Source: Nostoc sp. CHAB 5834 (lineage in GTDB: Bacteria; Cyanobacteriota; Cyanobacteriia; Cyanobacteriales; Nostocaceae). From it: a stretch of DNA of 6,180 nucleotides. Positions 1 through 5,361 of the stretch are shown here, piece by piece (within the stretch, counting starts at the first letter, position 1; every line of letters begins with the position of its first letter). The DNA is taken from NCBI GenBank assembly GCA_020829485.1, contig JAIVFU010000264.1, positions 1 through 6,180 on the forward strand, given 5' to 3'. Made by a program: the position numbers and the translations under genes. A model generated the notes under the pieces. The model saw nothing but the letters and a program-made list of their open reading frames with translations. It did no database searches and was not told where the DNA came from.

Positions 1-22
1 GCAGGTTATCTTTACTGCTGAT

Positions 23-370
23 TTAGGATTGTGGAAATATTCTTATCAATTGTAGTAATATAGCTTCTAAGCTATTTAACGCAGCGTTAGTGGTTCTTTG
101 ATGTTCATCAAAATGACGCTGATGTTCATCAAAATGACGCTGATGTTCTTCAAAATTTCTTTGCTGCTGTTCCTGACTATCACGTAATTCAAGTAATACA
201 TCATCTAAAATGGCGCTACGACTTAATACACGATCAACATTATTTGTTAAATCATTTACGTTATCAGTCAGATTATCAATCTTAGTGGTTAGTGCTGCTA
301 TAGCTTCAGTATTCCTAATAGCCAATACTTCAATACGGTCTAGTCTATTTGGTGCTTCAAAATCAGACAT
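23..370 (-). CDS. Small coiled-coil protein with heptad tandem repeats
   Basis: This 115-residue acidic protein has no enzyme motif and no membrane segment. Residues 20-50 are rich in heptad-spaced Ile/Leu/Val and Asn/Asp (TKIDNLTDNVNDLTNN), and residues 72-92 are three successive 7-residue units (NFEEHQR, HFDEHQR, HFDEHQR). It should therefore form one long helical coiled coil. Short proteins starting like MSDFEAPNRLDRIE are, from memory, common as multi-copy hypothetical genes in filamentous cyanobacteria, and their function is unknown. The start is the ATG at 370, with AAGGA ten bases upstream. A TTAACA-17-CATACT promoter on the same strand at 434..406 would drive it. It is divergent from the acetyltransferase gene. 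The coding call is firm, but no function can be assigned. Confidence 0.8.
   Translation of the reverse strand: MSDFEAPNRLDRIEVLAIRNTEAIAALTTKIDNLTDNVNDLTNNVDRVLSRSAILDDVLLELRDSQEQQQRNFEEHQRHFDEHQRHFDEHQRTTNAALNSLEAILLQLIRIFPQS
99..161. repeat. 21-bp in-frame tandem repeat (three units)
   Basis: Units at 99-119 and 120-140 are identical (TGATGTTCATCAAAATGACGC). The third, at 141-161, diverges in its last third. Each unit is exactly seven codons on the minus strand and encodes one coiled-coil heptad, so changes in copy number keep the frame. The two identical copies suggest a recent duplication by slippage or unequal recombination. Confidence 0.9.
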
Positions 371-405
371 AAGTATTTATTCCTTATTTTTAATCAACAA
401 ATAAA

Positions 406-434
406 AGTATGAACTAGTGTACACCCACTGTTAA
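406..434 (-). promoter_or_regulatory. Candidate promoter of the coiled-coil gene
   Basis: On the minus strand, TTAACA (434..429, five of six matches to the -35 consensus) is followed after exactly 17 bases by CATACT (411..406, four of six to the -10). The predicted start of transcription lies about 30 bases before the ATG at 370. The dyad at 416-429 lies between the two boxes and just touches the -35 box, so a protein bound there would block the promoter. This is a consensus match only. Confidence 0.4.
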
Positions 435-467
435 ACCTGATTCCACTAATATAAGTGAATTTTCACT
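416..467. promoter_or_regulatory. Paired AGTG-N6-CACT dyads, possible operator
   Basis: AGTG-N6-CACT occurs at 416-429 and again at 454-467. The second is longer, AGTGAA-TT-TTCACT. A further CACT sits at 444-447, so the half-sites begin at 416, 426, 444, 454 and 464, and most lie about one helical turn apart. The cluster fills the region between two divergent genes and overlaps both candidate promoters. This suggests a shared repressor site, but no binding protein can be named. Confidence 0.35.
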
Positions 468-470
468 AAA

Positions 471-476
471 TAGAAT
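471..476 (+). promoter_or_regulatory. Weak -10 element before the acetyltransferase
   Basis: TAGAAT matches the -10 consensus at five of six positions and lies 54 bases before the ATG at 531. No good -35 is seen at 16-18 bases upstream. If real, this promoter would be weak or need an activator. The dyad at 454-467 is immediately upstream of it. Confidence 0.25.
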
Positions 477-530
477 ACTGACAGTAACTCTACTAAATAC
501 ACTACTGCAAGGAAAGTTAAGGAAATACCA

Positions 531-998
531 ATGAACTTAAGCATTCAACAGATTGTGCCGGAGGACGTTGCATTAATGGAAGCTCTATTAGCAACCTTTG
601 GTGAGGCATTCGATGAGGTGGAGACATATAGAAATCCCCCTAGTGCAGACTATCTGCGGCAACTACTCTTAAGTGACTACTTCATTGCGATCGCCGCATT
701 GAAAGAAGGTGAGGTCGTTGGTGGTCTTACTGCCTACGAGCTTAAAAAGTTCGAGCAGGAGCGCAGTGAGATTTATATCTACGATCTAGCTGTTGCCGCC
801 GCACACCGACGGCAGGGGATCGCAACGGCATTAATTCAGAAGCTGAAGGAAGTAGCAGCAGCTTATGGAGCTTATGTCATTTTCGTCCAGGCGGATATCG
901 GTGACGATCCAGCCATTAAACTTTATACAAAGCTGGGCGATCGCGAAGACGTATTGCATTTCGACATAGCAGTTAATAGCAGCAATGACAATGCCTAA
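531..998 (+). CDS. aac(3)-I-like: GNAT acetyltransferase, AAC(3)-I-like
   Basis: This 155-residue protein is a single GNAT domain, the full normal length for AAC(3)-I aminoglycoside 3-N-acetyltransferases. Those enzymes move an acetyl group from acetyl-CoA to the 3-amino group of the deoxystreptamine ring of gentamicin-type drugs in the cytoplasm. The acetyl-CoA pyrophosphate loop is RRQGIA (residues 93-98). The flanking core around [15 protein letters not shown] (74-88) and the C-terminal blocks [10 protein letters not shown] (119-128), LYTKLG (131-136) and HFDI (143-146) are what I recall of AAC(3)-Ia, nearly residue for residue. The start is the ATG at 531 with TTAAGGA seven bases upstream. 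Two HIP1 octamers inside it (687, 937) show the gene is at home in cyanobacterial DNA and not a recent arrival from a clinical integron. Real substrate use is untested; another amine acceptor is possible. Confidence 0.9.
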   Translation: MNLSIQQIVPEDVALMEALLATFGEAFDEVETYRNPPSADYLRQLLLSDYFIAIAALKEGEVVGGLTAYELKKFEQERSEIYIYDLAVAAAHRRQGIATALIQKLKEVAAAYGAYVIFVQADIGDDPAIKLYTKLGDREDVLHFDIAVNSSNDNA

Positions 999-1092
999 CC
1001 TGATCTGGGTAGTGGCTTTTCGAGAAGAGCATAAGGGTTAATTAGCTAGATTGGAACTGTCAATACATTATTCGTTTTGGACAGGAGAAAAT

Positions 1093-1149
1093 ATGCGAGT
1101 GTTGGAATTAATTACCATCTTGGAAAAAGATGGCGAACGAGATTTTTAA
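1093..1149 (+). CDS. Possible 18-residue leader peptide or gene remnant
   Basis: The ATG at 1093 is preceded by AGGAG with a normal spacing of about seven bases and opens 18 codons (MRVLELITILEKDGERDF) before a TAA. The ribosome site is better than that of the next real gene. The ORF contains a perfect 7-bp stem (1115-1121 with 1127-1133), and TTTTT at 1143-1147 comes at its end. It could be a translated leader that controls downstream transcription, or the first codons of a gene that has been lost. No homologue is recognised. Confidence 0.25.
   Translation: MRVLELITILEKDGERDF
1115..1147 (+). terminator. Hairpin followed by a T run
   Basis: CCATCTT (1115-1121) pairs perfectly with AAGATGG (1127-1133) around a GGAAA loop. 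TTTTT follows at 1143-1147, nine bases after the stem. The gap is longer than in a standard intrinsic terminator and the stem is short, so it is a weak terminator or attenuator candidate after the acetyltransferase gene. Confidence 0.25.
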
Positions 1150-1175
1150 TCAATATGCACTCGCTACGGCAATTG

Positions 1176-1213
1176 TGCGGATTCATTAAGTTAGCTGATT
1201 AATAAGTCCCGCA
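1176..1213. repeat. Imperfect dyad in the gene-poor stretch
   Basis: TGCGG (1176-1180) pairs with CCGCA (1209-1213), and inside it ATTAA (1185-1189) pairs with TTAAT (1199-1203) around a 9-base centre. Some of the bases between also pair. No T run follows. The element lies about 70 bases before the 84-residue gene and could be an RNA structure or a protein site. It may also be chance in AT-rich DNA. Confidence 0.2.
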
Positions 1214-1279
1214 TAAACACGGATTCATTCATGCTCACTTTCAGTAAAACTGCATTATACAAGTTTTGAAGGTGCATTT

Positions 1280-1534
1280 ATGGCAGATACTACAGTGTTA
1301 GATAACCGTATAAATAAGCAAATAAAATTTGAACCATTAGAAGCGACAGTAGCAGCAACAGAAGAAGAGTCAGTAATATTAGCCGAAAAGCTCACACAGG
1401 TGGCAATTCCTTTATACGTATTGTTACAAGCACTGAATATAGCAAAATACGATAAGGCAGCAGCTTTCCGCTACGCTGACAAATATCTAAAGAATATCAA
1501 AAAGTCGAAATGGGTTATTATCAAAACGGCTTAA
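1280..1534 (+). CDS. Small protein of unknown function (84 aa)
   Basis: I do not recognise this 84-residue protein. The first third is polar and acidic (ATEEES at 26-31). The middle is a predicted amphipathic to hydrophobic helix (VAIPLYVLLQALNIA, 41-55) too short and mixed for a clear membrane span. The end is strongly basic (KYLKNIKKSKW, 68-78), which would suit nucleic-acid or membrane-surface contact. The ATG at 1280 has GAAGG nine to ten bases upstream, and a possible extended -10 (TGCATTATAC) lies at 1251-1260. It stands alone, convergent with the end of the long minus-strand operon. Confidence 0.6.
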   Translation: MADTTVLDNRINKQIKFEPLEATVAATEEESVILAEKLTQVAIPLYVLLQALNIAKYDKAAAFRYADKYLKNIKKSKWVIIKTA

Positions 1535-1737
1535 AATTTTATAATGAAACGCTCGGTTGGATATTTTTCTCCTGATGTAAATTCTCAGTTTTGATTATTC
1601 CAAGCATCATTTTTCGCCATCATGGTCAACAACTTTACAAGCCTTACCTCTGTATCCTGCGCCCTTGACAATATGATTCAGTTTTAAGACATTCAATTAC
1701 GTCGAGAAGCTTGTTAGCAACATCTAAGAAAATTGAT

Positions 1738-2055
1738 TTAGCCTACGCCATAATTACCTCCCAATCCCGGAAAAAACTTGCTCCAAACACTTTGCTCTTT
1801 TGAAGCTAATTCTTCTGAACCTAAAACATTCTGTAACCCTTGCTCATTACTCTGAATCTCCTGCATATTGAGAGCGTGAATCGTCTGGGCTAACTCTGGA
1901 TTGTCTTCTAACAATTCAGCCTCAAAGCTTAACTCCTGCTGCAACAGTTGGGCATTTCGGCGCAAGAACATCTGCTGATTGTGCCGTCGTCTAATCTCCT
2001 CTTCAGTCAGGTATAATTGTTCCTCAAAACTCAAACCGTCGTATTCGTTATACAT
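1738..2055 (-). CDS. Gln/Glu-rich helical protein, last gene of the operon
   Basis: This 105-residue protein has no recognised family. Residues 8-85 are dense in Glu, Gln and Leu with two short Arg clusters (EEEIRRR at 18-24, LRRN at 31-34), so a helical, probably coiled-coil protein is predicted. The tail is distinct: WSKFFPGLGGNYGVG (91-105), a hydrophobic, Gly-rich end. I chose the ATG at 2055 over a TTG at 2070 in the same frame, because that TTG lies in TTGGAG, the ribosome site that serves the ATG (GGAG nine bases upstream). The gene starts 45 bases after the previous one ends and closes the operon. No clear terminator follows. Confidence 0.7.
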   Translation of the reverse strand: MYNEYDGLSFEEQLYLTEEEIRRRHNQQMFLRRNAQLLQQELSFEAELLEDNPELAQTIHALNMQEIQSNEQGLQNVLGSEELASKEQSVWSKFFPGLGGNYGVG

Positions 2056-2100
2056 TTTATTCAACTCCAATTAATCCAAAATATTCTGTGGAAAGTTCCA

Positions 2101-2364
2101 TTAAATATTTGAGTGCCAAACAATCGCCGTAGTTTGTGTATATTTGTATATTTGAGCAATAGTCATGAAAACTTCTAGCAGATTATCAGGCGTTACTTCC
2201 GTGAAACGAGAAGCCAAATTAAATGCTGAGTTTCCTTTCTCTGGTTCTAACGGCGTTGCGTCAGCCCACAGTATTAAACCTCGGCTGTCTAATTCTGCCA
2301 AGCTTATAGAATTAACCGCATCCAGAACGGAATCAGGCGCATACTTTAGCAACAGTTTAATCAT
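2101..2364 (-). CDS. Small protein of unknown function (87 aa)
   Basis: This 87-residue protein of mixed composition has no membrane span or known motif. It has several hydrophobic helical or strand patches (IKLLLKY at 2-8, LLEVFMTIAQIYKY at 62-75). The ATG at 2364 follows GGAGG with a nine-base spacer, the best ribosome site in the operon. Its ATGA overlaps the TGA of the upstream HNH-like frame by four bases, a typical sign of translational coupling. This supports both genes being real and stoichiometrically linked. Its function is unknown; a partner or inhibitor of the HNH protein is an untested guess. Confidence 0.7.
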   Translation of the reverse strand: MIKLLLKYAPDSVLDAVNSISLAELDSRGLILWADATPLEPEKGNSAFNLASRFTEVTPDNLLEVFMTIAQIYKYTQTTAIVWHSNI

Positions 2365-2711
2365 AGTATGATTCCTCCATAAAGTAATTGATATCCTAGT
2401 CGCAGTCTCGTAATAAATTCCTTTGTATTACGATTACCCCAGACGGGATTACTACGACAAATAATCCAGTTGGTTGGACTATGGCAAACAAGAGAATGAC
2501 AACTGGCACATGTCGGGAATGTTGATATTCCAATAATGTCATTGCCATAATAGGCATGATGAATTTGTTCACTGCGTCTGCTTAGACAAACTACACATTG
2601 ATTGTGAGTTCTCTTGTGTGCAATCGCTACTTGTTTCTTGTACTCTTTGGAATTACCATATCGAGCTTTCCAATTTAATTGTCTGTGTAGCCGAGATTTT
2701 CTAATAGTAAT
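2361..2711 (-). CDS. HNH-type zinc-finger protein without a canonical start
   Basis: This frame fills the gap after the ATPase gene and reads as an HNH-like ββα-metal protein. Numbering from the AUU at 2711 (116 aa), CVVC is at 39-42, IHH at 50-52, CASCH at 68-72 and a further CH at 76-77, followed by PTNW (79-82), NPVWGN (88-93) and a basic C-terminal helix. The two CxxC pairs would bind a structural zinc and the HH/CH residues would form the nuclease site, as in HNH endonucleases. It ends in TGA overlapping the next ATG. The frame is open from 2723, in -1 relative to the ATPase frame, and contains no ATG, GTG or TTG codon. Translation must therefore start at an AUU (2711 or 2705; AAGGGAG lies just upstream), come from -1 frameshifting in the ATPase gene, or be lost. 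The domain call is fairly sure; the mode of expression is open. Confidence 0.6.
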   Translation of the reverse strand: MTIRKSRLHRQLNWKARYGNSKEYKKQVAIAHKRTHNQCVVCLSRRSEQIHHAYYGNDIIGISTFPTCASCHSLVCHSPTNWIICRSNPVWGNRNTKEFITRLRLGYQLLYGGIIL

Positions 2712-4222
2712 GTTACTCCCTTTTCATTTAACTCTTGCCCCGTTAATTCTTGCCACTTCTGTTTGATTTCCTGAAAATGCGGTCTTCTTCCTAATCCTGT
2801 TGCCCATTTTCTAATTTCTTCATACCAGTCACAGTCAATTTGCTGCTGTGAGGATTGCTGATTATTTTTAGAACTACTAACAGTGTCACCATTCAGTTTG
2901 GAATCTTGCTTCTGCTCCATACCTTTGATATCAAATTCAGGTATTAGAGCTATAAAAGGATTACCACGAGTTGGAATTACTAGGGCATATCGAACTCCGG
3001 CTTTATCCAACATTTCGCAAGCCTGTCGCAAGATTTCAAGAATTTCTTTTTTGACATTCAGAAAATCTTGGGGATGGTCAAGGATATAACTTGATGTCTG
3101 TCCCATCGCAATAAAGCAAACATTTTTCAAAGACGGGCGACTAAATCCGGTTTCCCCAGAGAGTGGGGACTGGCCCATGAACAGACCATGACCCTTTAAC
3201 CCAGCAGTGAATTTGATGATATAGTTCCAAAAACCCTGCAAATCTTTGGCGGTATCAGCATCAACCATTCCCGGAAGTCCCTTGCCACCACCATAAACAC
3301 TGTCAACTTCATCCTGTGCAAGAAATAATTCGGGAACGCCCTGACATTCACCACCAACTTTTGCAACTCTTGCTTTCTGCTTGTCAATTTGGTCTGTGGC
3401 AAAGGTAATCCAATTTTTTAATTCTTTCATGCCGTCAAACTTACGGCTAAACTTGCACAGCCATCTGGTGACATCATCTTTGGGATCGCTGCCGATGACA
3501 ATTGCTGGTGTTTGAGATTTTGCAGCAATTTTGTTGATAATCACCCCTGCTAAAGTTGATTTGCCAGACTGAGTGCCGCCAGAAAGGTAAAAATGGTGAT
3601 TACTGCGAAGAGTCATATTTTGATTAGATGCTGCATCACACAGTTCATCTAACCAAGCACCATCAATCCGAATGTAGTCAGGATAATTAGCAGCGATCGC
3701 TTGCAGAATTTTCATCGCACCCGGATTAATCACGGACTGCACCGACTCTTCATCGATGTCAGCAATATCGGGATTGGGAATACCAGTCGCTGAGGGTGAT
3801 TGTTGTGCTGGTGGTTCTGGGAGTGTAACCAACCCTTGCAACTGATATTCAGCAATCCACCGCGGGCGCTCTTGCATTGGTAGCCGATTCACATAATCAG
3901 CAACTCGGCGTTTAGCTGCGATCGCAGTGGTGACATAATCATAAACAGCCTCACCTTGTAAATTAGCTTTAAGTGATTTCAGGTCAGCTTGTTCTAAAGA
4001 GTGATAAACTTTCTGTTTGCCTTCGCTGATTTGGGCAGATACTCCAAATAAGCCAGCGCTCACTGTTCCAGCACCAAGTAACATCCCGGTTGTTATTCGG
4101 TCAGTATTTAAGAAAAAAGGAGCAGATAAGCATAATACTGCACTCGCTCCTAAACTACACAATATAGTTCGCTCTGCATGAATCACCCCACTGGCAGTTA
4201 GACGTTGTAATTCAAATCCCAT
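2675..4222 (-). CDS. Membrane-anchored P-loop ATPase, FtsK/HerA/VirD4-like
   Basis: This 515-residue protein has two N-terminal membrane spans (about 19-38 and 44-63), a linker, and an ATPase domain with Walker A GGTQSGKST (215-223), a Walker B strand ending LFLAQDEVD (299-307, Asp304-Glu305), and a sensor-type Gln in LFMGQ (351). This order of two spans, P-loop, acidic Walker B and Gln is the layout of DNA-pumping motors such as VirD4/TraD coupling proteins and FtsK-HerA relatives. A Ser/Gln-rich spacer (435-462) leads to a small C-terminal helical domain (465-515) that could read DNA or a partner. The ATG at 4222 starts three bases after the preceding stop, with AGGGG upstream, so translation is probably coupled. 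I infer DNA translocation at the inner membrane. The exact family is not certain, and other AAA-like roles are possible. Confidence 0.8.
   Translation of the reverse strand: MGFELQRLTASGVIHAERTILCSLGASAVLCLSAPFFLNTDRITTGMLLGAGTVSAGLFGVSAQISEGKQKVYHSLEQADLKSLKANLQGEAVYDYVTTAIAAKRRVADYVNRLPMQERPRWIAEYQLQGLVTLPEPPAQQSPSATGIPNPDIADIDEESVQSVINPGAMKILQAIAANYPDYIRIDGAWLDELCDAASNQNMTLRSNHHFYLSGGTQSGKSTLAGVIINKIAAKSQTPAIVIGSDPKDDVTRWLCKFSRKFDGMKELKNWITFATDQIDKQKARVAKVGGECQGVPELFLAQDEVDSVYGGGKGLPGMVDADTAKDLQGFWNYIIKFTAGLKGHGLFMGQSPLSGETGFSRPSLKNVCFIAMGQTSSYILDHPQDFLNVKKEILEILRQACEMLDKAGVRYALVIPTRGNPFIALIPEFDIKGMEQKQDSKLNGDTVSSSKNNQQSSQQQIDCDWYEEIRKWATGLGRRPHFQEIKQKWQELTGQELNEKGVTLLLENLGYTDN
2717..2723 (-). 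promoter_or_regulatory. Candidate -1 slippery heptamer A AAG GGA
   Basis: Near the 3' end of the ATPase gene, codons GAA-AAG-GGA contain the pattern X XXY YYZ in the correct phase (A AAG GGA). A -1 slip gives AAA-GGG and enters the HNH frame directly, making a 620-residue fusion. A GGGG stretch lies 14 bases upstream, where bacterial internal ribosome sites can stimulate slipping. No strong downstream stem was found. The same bases also read as a Shine-Dalgarno (AAGGGAG) for an AUU start. Confidence 0.35.
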
Positions 4223-4225
4223 AAT

Positions 4226-4513
4226 TTATCGCACCCCTAACGCGACACCAGCTGCAACTAAAGTCAGGAAAACAAACAGAAATATCACCCCAGGCATTAA
4301 CCCAATGGTGAAAGTTTTGCGGTTAAATCCAAAACCTTTGACGACTAAGCCAGCAAAGTTAAATAACCCAACTGCCAAGCCGCAAATACAAATCATGCCG
4401 ATGATCCACAGCACAAACTGACTAACTGGGCTGGCAACTGAGAGAAACCCTATAAACATGGATAAGCCAATGCCACAGACGCTATATCCAAGAAGAGAGA
4501 GTTTGAATTGCAT
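4226..4513 (-). CDS. Small three-span membrane protein
   Basis: This 95-residue protein is almost entirely hydrophobic, with predicted membrane helices near 5-27, 31-58 and 69-93 and one basic loop (KGFGFNRK, 59-66) that should face the cytoplasm. It belongs to no family I recognise. The ATG at 4513 has AGGAG eleven bases upstream. That ribosome site adjoins the stop codon of the gene before, and the next gene (the ATPase) starts three bases after this one ends. Such tight linkage to a membrane-anchored motor suggests a membrane partner, comparable in place to small inner-membrane subunits of transfer machines. This is inference from context. Confidence 0.75.
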   Translation of the reverse strand: MQFKLSLLGYSVCGIGLSMFIGFLSVASPVSQFVLWIIGMICICGLAVGLFNFAGLVVKGFGFNRKTFTIGLMPGVIFLFVFLTLVAAGVALGVR

Positions 4514-4528
4514 AATTTAAGTTGCTCC

Positions 4529-4969
4529 TTAAAACCTAAAGCTGTCGCCCACTTCATCAAATGCTTTTTCGTATCCTCCCAGTTGACGCTGCTGCTCCTG
4601 GGAACCGAAAGCATGACGAATTACCGCCTCCCCATGTAACGCCCTGGTTCGCTGCAAATCCTCCTCAACCTTCATGGCTTCTTGGGAATATGTCAGTTGG
4701 CTTTTATACATCTCCGCCAAGGATTGCAACTGTTTGAGCTTGTGGCGGGAAAACTTGGTATGTAACCATTTCTGTGCTTTTAACGTGCCAGCCACTTCTG
4801 CCTCATCCAATACCTGCTGTGCTGTAGTGTAAGCAGGTAATGTGTAGCGATCGCGGACTGATGAAGGGAGATTTCCTTCAATAGCGGTTGCATCACCAAC
4901 TCTTAAATCTGTTGAAACTACACCGTCATTTTTGCTACCGAATAGGCCAGGAAGCCATTTACCTAACAT
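4529..4969 (-). CDS. Soluble helical protein of unknown function (146 aa)
   Basis: This 146-residue protein begins with a short hydrophobic, aromatic segment (MLGKWLPGLFG, 1-11) that could insert at a membrane surface. A polar, probably flexible stretch follows, then a long charged helical region (about 49-131) rich in Gln, Glu, Lys and Arg, likely a coiled coil. No family is recognised. The ATG at 4969 has AGGAG ten bases upstream and lies inside the previous gene, overlapping its end by 11 bases. The N-terminal segment resembles the C-terminal WSKFFPGLGG of the last protein in the operon. A cytoplasmic partner of the membrane complex fits the context but is not shown. Confidence 0.72.
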   Translation of the reverse strand: MLGKWLPGLFGSKNDGVVSTDLRVGDATAIEGNLPSSVRDRYTLPAYTTAQQVLDEAEVAGTLKAQKWLHTKFSRHKLKQLQSLAEMYKSQLTYSQEAMKVEEDLQRTRALHGEAVIRHAFGSQEQQRQLGGYEKAFDEVGDSFRF

Positions 4970-5282
4970 TACTGTATGTCTCCTGAATTTGCTGAACTTG
5001 TTGCCCGATATAACGATAAATACTGTATATGCCGATGAACGAAAACATCAAAATAGCAAAAGCTGCAATCACCCCTTGAGCCATTAAACCTCGCTGCATT
5101 AGCTCCTCAACTCTATTAGCGTTGTTTGATCGCACTCTCGACTCATCAATCAGTTGTTGGAGGATGAGGAATTCTTCTGGTGTCAGGTTTTTTAGTGTCA
5201 AGCCGGACAGATTCAACTCGCCGTCCTTCTTCAGGTGAATAAATAATTGTTTTTGACGAGTTTGTTCTTGTTGTTGCTCCAT
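4959..5282 (-). CDS. Single-span membrane protein (107 aa)
   Basis: This 107-residue protein has a charged, Gln-rich N-terminal domain (1-66; note LNLSGLTLKNLTPEEF at 23-38), one membrane span (about 69-89, GVIAAFAILMFSFIGIYSIY) and a short Gln-rich tail. The frame also offers a TTG at 5303, but the ATG at 5282 is more likely. The TTG has no ribosome site, whereas the ATG follows GTGG with six bases between and sits in CATTTTATG, as does the ATG of the operon's first gene. The product probably sits in the inner membrane with the ATPase and the three-span protein. Its function is unknown. Confidence 0.7.
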   Translation of the reverse strand: MEQQQEQTRQKQLFIHLKKDGELNLSGLTLKNLTPEEFLILQQLIDESRVRSNNANRVEELMQRGLMAQGVIAAFAILMFSFIGIYSIYRYIGQQVQQIQETYSNVR

Positions 5283-5361
5283 AAAATGCCACGCCCAATA
5301 CAAGAGTTAATAGCAGCAGATTCAGTACTGCTGCTAACAAGATGAATTTACTCGGCTGCAT
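5146..5361 (-). CDS. Possible overlapping small membrane protein (71 aa)
   Basis: Between the stop of the first operon gene (5348) and the next ATG (5282) lie 65 bases, wide for this operon. They are filled by a frame opening at the ATG at 5361. It encodes a clean membrane span (KFILLAAVLNLLLLTLVLGV, residues 5-24) after a short basic start, then runs 137 bases inside the next gene in another frame, giving a Thr/Pro/Arg-rich tail. The span looks like a real signal anchor, while the tail looks like an out-of-frame reading. So either a true overlapping gene exists, or the span belongs to the next protein through a +1 frameshift or an error. No good ribosome site precedes it; coupling to the upstream stop is possible. 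A GTG at 5412 in frame lacks support. Confidence 0.35.
   Translation of the reverse strand: MQPSKFILLAAVLNLLLLTLVLGVAFYGATTRTNSSKTIIYSPEEGRRVESVRLDTKKPDTRRIPHPPTTD

Larger units (their letters stand above)
999..1279. other. Gene-poor stretch between two plus-strand genes
   Basis: No frame longer than about 20 codons looks coding on either strand. The stretch holds an 18-codon ORF with a good ribosome site, a 7-bp hairpin followed by a T run, a larger imperfect dyad, and a 10-bp direct repeat (CGGATTCATT at 1178-1187 and 1220-1229). It may be regulatory sequence for the 84-residue gene or the decayed remains of a gene. Confidence 0.5.

Noticed and set aside
99..161. Short regular repeats as a possible CRISPR remnant.
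   Set aside because: The units are directly adjacent without spacers and encode in-frame heptads of a protein.
210..404. A 64-codon open frame on the plus strand.
   Set aside because: It lies opposite the coiled-coil gene, has no ribosome site and is explained as the antisense of a low-complexity coding sequence.
1015..1030. GCTTTTC-GA-GAAGAGC as a terminator after the acetyltransferase gene.
   Set aside because: The two-base centre forces a shorter stem with a wobble pair, and no T run follows.
1607..1696. A 29-codon minus-strand frame with a TTG start containing HIVKGAGYRGKACKVVDHDG, faintly like a KOW motif.
   Set aside because: No ribosome site, a non-ATG start and too short to be a domain. 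It could be a gene fragment, but the likeness is not strong enough to annotate.
2165..2371. A 68-codon open frame on the plus strand.
   Set aside because: It lies almost wholly opposite the 87-residue gene, which has GGAGG and a coupled start. The plus frame has neither.
2883..3402. Further open frames of 68 codons within the ATPase gene on both strands.
   Set aside because: They fall in other frames of a gene with clear Walker motifs and show no independent start signals.
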